NCBI GenBank assembly: GCA_030668705.1 | Contig: DAOVFB010000007.1 | Coordinates: 1-33,275 of the forward strand | Length of the DNA: 33,275 nucleotides | Direction: 5' to 3' | DNA from: Candidatus Stahliibacteriota bacterium | GTDB lineage: Bacteria; Hydrothermota; UBA3072 | Shown: positions 27,053 through 33,275 of the stretch, piece after piece | Numbering within the stretch: position 1 is the first letter of the stretch | Layout: each line of letters opens with the position of its first letter | Notes under the pieces: generated by a model | Told to the model about the DNA's origin: nothing | What the model saw: only the letters and a program-made list of their open reading frames with translations | Databases searched by the model: none | Translations under genes and position numbers: made by a program

Positions 27053-28342
27053 CTAAAAAAAGAATTTTGCATTTAATTCAGTTTTTAACTCTGATATTTT
27101 TGAACCAAACTCACTGTTAGTTTTTCCATATAAACCAATCAGTTTCATATTAAAACTGACTGCATTAAAACGTTTGTAATTCATGTCCAGACCACTAAGA
27201 AAACTTTTATCATCCACATTAAAAAGAAGATATAAAGACGGAGTAAAATAGAGAAAATAAAATGGCTCAGGATACTGGATTTTAAAATAAAGATAATGGT
27301 TCATTATAAATTGTTCGTTCAGATTTAAGAACCACTTTTTACGCACAAGATCAATTGCCTGTGTATTTTGGGAATCAAATGCATTTTGTGCTGTTGTATA
27401 CCAATCTTGCATTTCCTGTTTACTTAATCCAGCACCATTGTAAATATATTCCAGATAAAAAGTTGCATTAAAGGGTGAAAGATACCGTGTCCCGACAATT
27501 GATTGTACAGTGTTCTTTTCGGCATGTAGTTCAGGATAGCCATTCTCTGCTATCAGCATTTTATCTGTTTCAGGCAGAAATGAGAGTTCGCCATGTATTT
27601 CCCAGTTTGTTAAGATGTTGTGTGCTGCAGCAACACCGATTTTGTAATCAAAATCCTCAGAAACAGTAAAAAAGAGTTCATAATCTGTATTAACAATTAA
27701 AAAATATGTGCGGAATAAGAACCAGTGTTTGTCACCTGTGTCATAATCATCATTCAGTTCTTTATAAACAGGTATAACGACAATTTCCTGTGAAAGATTC
27801 TTGAGTACTTTTGAAGAGAAACTTTTAACATATTCTACGGAAGCTGAGTAATATCCTTCTAAAGAGGCATCAACATTATTAACATCCTTCTGACGACCTG
27901 CATAGGAAACTGGATTATAGATATATCCTTTGCCCCATTTATACAGTTTTTTCCCAAGAAGAACACTCCATCTTGGATTAAACTCATATTTACAATATCC
28001 TTCTAACAGGGAAAGGTCAAAATCAAGAAGCTTTTCAGGATTATTGTATATAATATGTCCGTCACCTGATGAATAAACTGATAATCCGTTTTTTATAAAT
28101 TTTGCACTTGGTACAACCAGTAACAAATAGGTATCCATAAGATTGGGTGTGCTGTTTTTATCAAAATATTTAAGTTTCCAGGACAGACTTTTCTTTTCCG
28201 GAATAATGAGAGATGGTCTAAATTCAGTAGTACCTGAAAACTCAAATGGTTTTTTCTCAAATTCAGACACATCAAAATCATAGTACTGGGAAAAAACAGG
28301 AGATATTATGAAAAGTAAAAGAAAAATCAGGATTTTTGTCAT
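27053..28342 (-). CDS. Predicted outer membrane beta-barrel protein, hypothetical
   Basis: Signal peptide MTKILIFLLLFIISPVFSQ; aromatic-rich strands; C-terminal ELKTELNAKFFF; last gene of the ABC operon. Confidence 0.6.
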   Translation of the reverse strand: MTKILIFLLLFIISPVFSQYYDFDVSEFEKKPFEFSGTTEFRPSLIIPEKKSLSWKLKYFDKNSTPNLMDTYLLLVVPSAKFIKNGLSVYSSGDGHIIYNNPEKLLDFDLSLLEGYCKYEFNPRWSVLLGKKLYKWGKGYIYNPVSYAGRQKDVNNVDASLEGYYSASVEYVKSFSSKVLKNLSQEIVVIPVYKELNDDYDTGDKHWFLFRTYFLIVNTDYELFFTVSEDFDYKIGVAAAHNILTNWEIHGELSFLPETDKMLIAENGYPELHAEKNTVQSIVGTRYLSPFNATFYLEYIYNGAGLSKQEMQDWYTTAQNAFDSQNTQAIDLVRKKWFLNLNEQFIMNHYLYFKIQYPEPFYFLYFTPSLYLLFNVDDKSFLSGLDMNYKRFNAVSFNMKLIGLYGKTNSEFGSKISELKTELNAKFFF

Positions 28343-28349
28343 ACATAAC

Positions 28350-29105
28350 CTAATTTCTCAAATCAGGTATTTTCGGCATATACTGCATTGTAAATACCTC
28401 ATCAGGAAATTCACGAATTGTCATTTTTGAATAGACCATGACTGACCTATACCCCTCATGAAGAGGACTGTCTGTTTCAATAACTGCGGGTCTTTTAATA
28501 CCTTCACTCATAGTCTTTATTTCTTTAAAATAGAGAGTTTTTATCAACATATCAGAAGCTGTATAACACTCTATCTGTGTTGGTACACTATTTTTAACAT
28601 CAACCTTAAAAAGAAGTTTATCATAAGCAACATTACCGGTTTTCGCTTTCAGTGTCATTACATATTCTTCACTGCTTTTATCAAGTTTTACACAATCATA
28701 TTCTTCACTATAGTCCAGACGCATAATATCAGAGTTGTTAAAAATCCCTCCGGTTACAGACTGCATACTTGTAATACGCACTGGTTTACCTACATTGGGA
28801 ATATAGAGCCACATGTTATCGCCAAGTCTTAGTGTAGATCTGCCAACCTCAGTTTTAGGTGACAAAAAGGTTGTTACCATTTTATCATTCCCTTTTTTTG
28901 CAGTATAGAGGACAAACTCTTTTTTCTTTCCATCCGGTTCAATATTAATAAGTTTTCTGTATGATTCAAACGAGACCGGTGTAAGATTACGATCTATTTT
29001 TTTTAGCAATTCATTACCTTCAGTATCAATTTTGCTTGTTTGTGCAAAAAGTATCGATACACACCCTACAAAGCAAAAAAACAATATCTTTTTTATTAAA
29101 TTCAT
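28350..29105 (-). CDS. Outer membrane lipoprotein-sorting (LolA-like) protein
   Basis: Signal peptide; LYTAKKGNDKMVTTFLSPKTEVGRSTLRLGDNMWLYIPNVGKPVRITSMQSVTGGIFNNSDIMRLDYSEEYD. Confidence 0.85.
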   Translation of the reverse strand: MNLIKKILFFCFVGCVSILFAQTSKIDTEGNELLKKIDRNLTPVSFESYRKLINIEPDGKKKEFVLYTAKKGNDKMVTTFLSPKTEVGRSTLRLGDNMWLYIPNVGKPVRITSMQSVTGGIFNNSDIMRLDYSEEYDCVKLDKSSEEYVMTLKAKTGNVAYDKLLFKVDVKNSVPTQIECYTASDMLIKTLYFKEIKTMSEGIKRPAVIETDSPLHEGYRSVMVYSKMTIREFPDEVFTMQYMPKIPDLRN

Positions 29106-29130
29106 AATAACCTCCGTAAAATCCCTTTCT

Positions 29131-30381
29131 TTAACTATAACGCAAAGCTTCTATTGGATCCATATGTGATGCTTTTATTGCTGGTTGTAATGATGCTAAA
29201 ACAGCAACAATTGTTGATACGAGTGTAATCAGTGCCATTTGATCAAATGGTATTGCTGGATCTATCAGAATATTTTCATTTCTTCCAAATGCTATAGTTA
29301 TATGAGCAAATTTTGTGGCAATTATTAATATAACACCAATAATCGAACCAGCAACAGAGCCAAAAAATCCAAGAAAAAGTCCTTCCATAAGAAACATGGT
29401 ACGGATCTTACCAGGCAAAGTACCAATAGCTGTAAGTGTACCGATTTCCTTTATTCTTTCATAAACAGCCATAATCATGACATTGAGAATACTAATAAGT
29501 ACAATGGCTACAAGAAGAATATTAATAAAAAGAGACATAAGATCTATCATTTTTGCGATATTATAAAAAGGTGATAGTTCCTGCCAAGAATGAACTTCAA
29601 AAATAGGTTCTCCCTCCTTGTTCTTCATTTCAACAATTTCAAGAGAAATCTGTCTGGTAACCTTATCCAGTGAACTGATTTTATTAAGCCTTATCGCAAT
29701 TTCACTGAATTCAGGTTCATCCATTCTCAGAACAGTTACTGCATCATCAATATGAATATATCCATATTTACCTGTAGGTCCGACAACTGATTCAACTATT
29801 CCTGCAATTTTAAGATTCTGTCCATTAACAGAGCCATCTACATTATTAACTATCAAAACAATCGATTGCCCGACTTTAAGATTCATACCCTTTGTTACAA
29901 GTTCAGGAAGAAGTATTTCACCTTTTTTTAACATTTCTCCTTTTTTAATACGGGAAGTTAAAAGAGGTGTTACAATAGATTCATCCTTTGGATTGATTCC
30001 GGCTACTTTGATGTTTGTAGTTTCCATATAATTACTAAGCATACCACCCATAAGAATTCTTTTTGAGTATGCTTCAACCCGAGGAATTCTATCAAGTATC
30101 TCTCCCATTTTCTTCATCTGTTTTGCATCTATTGTCTTGTCAAGAGGCAGATTGTCTAAAGAGCTGACATAGCCTTTTCTATGTATCTGCATATGTCCGA
30201 GCATGGAATCCGTTATCTGACCAACCATCATATTTTTAAACGCACCTGATAGTGCAGAAAACAGTAACACTGCTATAACACCAACACTGATTATTGCTAT
30301 AGTAAGTAATGTTCTTCTTTTCTGGCGATAGAGGTTCCTGAATGCGATTTTAATAAGATTACCCATGTGTGACTTCCTCAC
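29131..30381 (-). CDS. FtsX/LolE-type ABC transporter permease
   Basis: IAFRNLYRQKRRTLLTIAIISVGV; C-terminal ILNVMIMAVYERIKEIGTLTAIGTLPGKIRTMFLMEG. Confidence 0.92.
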   Translation of the reverse strand: MRKSHMGNLIKIAFRNLYRQKRRTLLTIAIISVGVIAVLLFSALSGAFKNMMVGQITDSMLGHMQIHRKGYVSSLDNLPLDKTIDAKQMKKMGEILDRIPRVEAYSKRILMGGMLSNYMETTNIKVAGINPKDESIVTPLLTSRIKKGEMLKKGEILLPELVTKGMNLKVGQSIVLIVNNVDGSVNGQNLKIAGIVESVVGPTGKYGYIHIDDAVTVLRMDEPEFSEIAIRLNKISSLDKVTRQISLEIVEMKNKEGEPIFEVHSWQELSPFYNIAKMIDLMSLFINILLVAIVLISILNVMIMAVYERIKEIGTLTAIGTLPGKIRTMFLMEGLFLGFFGSVAGSIIGVILIIATKFAHITIAFGRNENILIDPAIPFDQMALITLVSTIVAVLASLQPAIKASHMDPIEALRYS

Positions 30382-31057
30382 TTTTCATAATAATACCATC
30401 TTCCAGAGTATGAATTATATCAACTACACCAACAATTTTGGGATCATGAGTGGAGAAAATAAAGGTAACTCCACTCTCATCACGCATTTTTTTCATAAGA
30501 CTAATAACCATGAACGCAGTATCATGGTCAAGATTCGCAGTCGGCTCATCAGCAAGTACAATACGGGGTGATGTTGTTAAAGCACGTGCAACGGCAACTC
30601 TCTGCTTTTGTCCTCCAGACAGTTGAGAAGGATATTTAGCTTTCTGATCAAGCATACCTGTTTTTTCAAGTAGTGCGTTAACAATTTTCACACGCTTTTC
30701 CCTTGGAGTCTCTTTTACCATAAGCAGGGGATATTCAACATTTTCATATACCGTTAAAACAGAAATTAAATTAAAATCCTGGAAAATAAATCCAATGTTT
30801 TCTCCTCTGAATATAGCACGTTTTTTAGTTGAAAGTCTGCCTGTCTCTGCACCATCAACCTTCAAAATACCACTTGTTGGTGTATCAAGAGCACCGATAA
30901 GATTAAGCAGTGTCGTTTTTCCACTGCCGGATGGGCCAATAAAAGAGACAAATGTCCCTTTGTTAATATCAACAGTAATATCCTTTAGAGCAGGTACATC
31001 AACTTCTCCAGCCCTGTAGATTTTACTGATATTTTTCATTTCAATAATCTTGTTCAT
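30359..31057 (-). CDS. ABC transporter ATPase (LolD/MacB type)
   Basis: GPSGSGKTTLLN, LSGGQKQRVAVARAL, VLADEPTANLD. Confidence 0.95.
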   Translation of the reverse strand: MNKIIEMKNISKIYRAGEVDVPALKDITVDINKGTFVSFIGPSGSGKTTLLNLIGALDTPTSGILKVDGAETGRLSTKKRAIFRGENIGFIFQDFNLISVLTVYENVEYPLLMVKETPREKRVKIVNALLEKTGMLDQKAKYPSQLSGGQKQRVAVARALTTSPRIVLADEPTANLDHDTAFMVISLMKKMRDESGVTFIFSTHDPKIVGVVDIIHTLEDGIIMKSEEVTHG

Positions 31058-31070
31058 ATGTCCTCCAGAA

Positions 31071-31208
31071 TTAATGTTGGATGTAAATATTAAATTGTGC
31101 GGGGTAAATTTCCGTCGTTTTTGAGCTCTTATGCCCTAAACATCCTTGCTTGCGTTTTAAACCTATTACGAACCACTTACTGGTTATTTTGATTGTATCA
31201 TTCTCCAT
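31071..31208 (-). CDS. Putative 45-aa ORF carrying a tyrosine-recombinase C-terminal-like fragment
   Basis: MENDTIKITSKWFVIGLKRKQGCLGHKSSKTTEIYPAQFNIYIQH*. LGHKSSKTTEIY (31104-31139) resembles the LGHxSxxTTxIY box holding the active-site His and Tyr. Confidence 0.55.
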   Translation of the reverse strand: MENDTIKITSKWFVIGLKRKQGCLGHKSSKTTEIYPAQFNIYIQH

Positions 31209-31219
31209 TTCACTTATCA

Positions 31220-31247
31220 ATAATACGAAGAAATCAAACGAAGTCAA
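31220..31247 (-). promoter_or_regulatory. Promoter of the ABC operon
   Basis: Minus strand TTGACT-16-TATTAT. Confidence 0.6.
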
Positions 31248-31289
31248 GAAAGGTTATAAAGTCAAGAAATCAACCTCCGTCCCCCCTAT

Positions 31290-31353
31290 TTTCTGCGAAG
31301 CCACCAACGGCGGATTTGGGTGAGCAAAGCGGACCGCAGACACGATGTTGTGC
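31290..31353 (-). other. Candidate attC-like structured site 3
   Basis: TCTGCG...CGCAGA stem, GGATTTGGGTGA shared with site 2 (GCATTTGGGTGA), terminal GTTGTGC heptamer. Confidence 0.4.
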
Positions 31354-31381
31354 AGGTATATGAAATTGCACCCACAATCAT

Positions 31382-31744
31382 TCATTCTACCAGTTTTTCG
31401 TCTTCAGGTTTCCAAGGCGGGTCCACAATACACAAAAAGACCAAATCATTCATCCCGGTGTTTTTTATTCTCTGAACCGAGCCCGGAGGAATGTAAATTA
31501 CTTGACCAGCAAATACTTTTTCTTTTTCGTCATATATATACATTTCTCCTTCCCCTTCTAATATGTAGTAAACTTCTGAACTCTTCAACCTATGTGCATG
31601 AGTAATCTCACCAGGCTTAACCTTTGCATGAGCAAGACTATACCTTGTAATAATGTCTTCCTTTAACGGATTTACCAATTCTCTTAAGGCGGTATTGTCG
31701 CCTGCAATTATTTCCCTACATTTTTTCAAATCTTTTATAAACAT
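31382..31744 (-). CDS. Cupin-domain protein
   Basis: AHAKVKPGEITHAHRLKSSEVYYILEGEGEMYIYDE...GQVIYIPPGSVQRIKNTG. Confidence 0.9.
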   Translation of the reverse strand: MFIKDLKKCREIIAGDNTALRELVNPLKEDIITRYSLAHAKVKPGEITHAHRLKSSEVYYILEGEGEMYIYDEKEKVFAGQVIYIPPGSVQRIKNTGMNDLVFLCIVDPPWKPEDEKLVE

Positions 31745-31769
31745 GGTCTTTCCTCCAAATTAGCAATTT

Positions 31770-31802
31770 GGCCTAATGTTCCCAGCATAAAAGAAGTTGC
31801 GA
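31770..31802 (-). other. Candidate attC-like half-site 4
   Basis: Minus strand CGCAACTTCTTTTATGCTGGGAACATTAGGC shares AACTTCTTTTA and a similarly placed core with site 1. Confidence 0.3.
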
Positions 31803-31807
31803 GATTT

Positions 31808-32374
31808 TCATTTTAGTTTTCTTAAACCTTTAAAAACATTCCACATAGGAACTTTATTCATGTATTCTTCGTAATCTGCTCCAAACTTCTTTATATTATT
31901 GGCCACATCTTTTCTAGCAGCTAACCAGAAACATACTGCTGATGGCACACAGAGGATTACCGAAAGTATTGACTGGAAAACCAGGATTAATGCAATAGAC
32001 CAAATAGCCATACCTAAAGTCATCGGCTGGCGAATAACACCGTATATCCCAGTAGTTATTATGACGGTAGATTCAGTCAGTTCACCTGTTGGCTTACCCT
32101 TGTGCTGTAAAGTAGCGATTGCACCGAAGACCAAAAAAGCCGCAGGTGCATATAAAATCCAGCCAATAATCTCTAACCACTTAACATTAGAGTGCGACCA
32201 TGCACCATGCATGCCGATGGTCAATTCAAGTACTAACAGTGTTAAAAATGCACCCAGTCCTATATGAGTATAAATTTCGCTCGTGACATGTTCTTTTATT
32301 GATTCCAATAACCATCTACCATTGATAATCCATATTACAGCGCAAATAACGATACAAAGTATATACCTATACAT
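31808..32374 (-). CDS. ICMT/PEMT-like membrane methyltransferase-family protein
   Basis: Multiple TMs; GIYGVIRQPMTLGMAIWSIAL ... AARKDVANNIKKFGADYEEYMNKVPMW. Confidence 0.75.
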   Translation of the reverse strand: MYRYILCIVICAVIWIINGRWLLESIKEHVTSEIYTHIGLGAFLTLLVLELTIGMHGAWSHSNVKWLEIIGWILYAPAAFLVFGAIATLQHKGKPTGELTESTVIITTGIYGVIRQPMTLGMAIWSIALILVFQSILSVILCVPSAVCFWLAARKDVANNIKKFGADYEEYMNKVPMWNVFKGLRKLK

Positions 32375-32389
32375 ATTATTTACCTCCTC

Positions 32390-32524
32390 TTATACTTTTG
32401 GGAGAGCAATTTCATCTAATACCGCATATCCGAATAGTTCGGACATTCCTCCAATCTGGCATATATGCAAATGGTTCAAATACACATCCCTATAATTGCT
32501 CTTTTTCTCATCTTCTTGACCCAT
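32390..32524 (-). CDS. Putative 44-aa ORF between promoter and methyltransferase gene
   Basis: MGQEDEKKSNYRDVYLNHLHICQIGGMSELFGYAVLDEIALPKV*. Confidence 0.35.
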   Translation of the reverse strand: MGQEDEKKSNYRDVYLNHLHICQIGGMSELFGYAVLDEIALPKV

Positions 32525-32544
32525 CACTCTTATTGTCCTTATTG

Positions 32545-32574
32545 AGTATATAATGGAAATAGAAGAAAAGTCAA
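32545..32574 (-). promoter_or_regulatory. Promoter of the methyltransferase unit
   Basis: Minus strand TTGACT-18-TATACT. Confidence 0.55.
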
Positions 32575-32734
32575 GAAAAGGTTCTTAAGGAGTTTCATCA
32601 TTTTTACGGAAAAAGATCGAGGCTGGAAAACCTCTCCCACAAGGGGTTTGGTATGTTAGGACTATCGTGGTATGTGATAAAGGATACGTGATATGTGGTA
32701 TGTGGGGATTAGTCAAGAGTCGAAAAAAATTGGA

Positions 32735-32762
32735 GTAGGGGCAATTCATGAATTGCCCCTAC
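32735..32762. repeat. Perfect 28-bp palindrome
   Basis: GTAGGGGCAATTCATGAATTGCCCCTAC. Confidence 0.97.
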
Positions 32763-32910
32763 AAGTTTCGCGCAAAACAACGCAGAGCAAGCTCTGCTAC
32801 TCCAGGCTATCAGCAAAATAGCTATAAGTATATAAGTTGGTCGGTTGGTCAGTGTTCTTTTCCAACCTAATCAACGACTCAACTACTCAACTATTTAACT
32901 ATATTTCTCT

Positions 32911-32964
32911 GCGTTTATAGCGTCCATAGCGTTTATTGCGTCTATAGCGTCTATAGCGTGGATA
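32911..32964. repeat. 9-bp tandem (GCGTYYATA), 6 units
   Basis: gcgtttata gcgtccata gcgtttatt gcgtctata gcgtctata gcgtggata. Confidence 0.93.
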
Positions 32965-33275
32965 GGGTTCGTTGGGTTCATTGTGTTTTTCCTATTCAAC
33001 GACTCAACCACTTAACTATATCACTCTGTGTCTCTGTGGCATTATTAGGTCTTGGGTCTTGGGTTTTTTACCAACTTAACTATTCAACTACTCAACTATT
33101 TAACTTTTTTTACTCTGCGTGTATCTGCGGTTTCATTGGACTTTGGACATCGGACATTGGACTAATAACTCTGTGCCCCTGCGGCATTATTAGGTGTTTG
33201 GTTTTGGGTCTTAGGTCTTAGTTTTATTTTCCTACCAACTTAACTATTCAACTACTCAACCACTTAACTATATCA

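Larger units (their letters stand above)
32640..33275. repeat. Block C of phrase-like repeats, running off the window end
   Basis: Contains the reverse complement of block A phrases, twice in part (ccaacttaactattcaactactcaactatttaac...). Confidence 0.9.

Noticed and set aside
32958-33221. ORF with QLNYSTTQLFNFF
   Set aside because: Translation of the phrase repeat ccaacttaactattcaactactcaac; not protein coding.
32820-33275. CRISPR array
   Set aside because: Repeats are degenerate, of mixed period and without unique spacers of constant length; no cas genes in the window.

Overview
AT-rich bacterial window. I read it as an uncultivated, WOR-3/Stahlbacteria-like lineage, but that taxonomy is a guess. 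Most genes are ordinary: the start of a V/A-type ATPase operon (minus strand), hutH, a surface-polysaccharide cluster (DPM1-like GT, rfbC-like epimerase, GT2, undecaprenyl-P sugar transferase, TPR protein), tRNA-Asp, mtaB and miaB in tandem, lapA/lapB, a lipoprotein, a SPOR protein, mutS, acpS, ftsB-like, eno and tRNA-Arg. Two layers are not explained by ordinary annotation. (1) Three intergenic blocks (about 3.3-4.05, 12.08-12.39 and 32.64-33.27 kb) share modular, phrase-like repeats. They include a 93-bp identical inverted copy, a 9-bp tandem with 3 versus 6 units, and palindromes. (2) A block of minus-strand accessory genes (about 22.4-32.6 kb: peroxiredoxin, OMP, TolB-like, GNAT, HicBA, an ABC/LolA/OMP operon, cupin, ICMT-like methyltransferase) is separated by related structured sites carrying integron attC-like core heptamers. 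It also contains a recombinase-like scrap (LGHKSSKTTEIY) in a small ORF just behind a promoter, a 130-bp direct repeat, and short ORFs between sigma70-like promoters and the first main genes. My leading hypothesis is a decayed or divergent cassette array. No intact integrase is visible in the window, so this remains inference. All similarities were found by eye; no search or folding was run.
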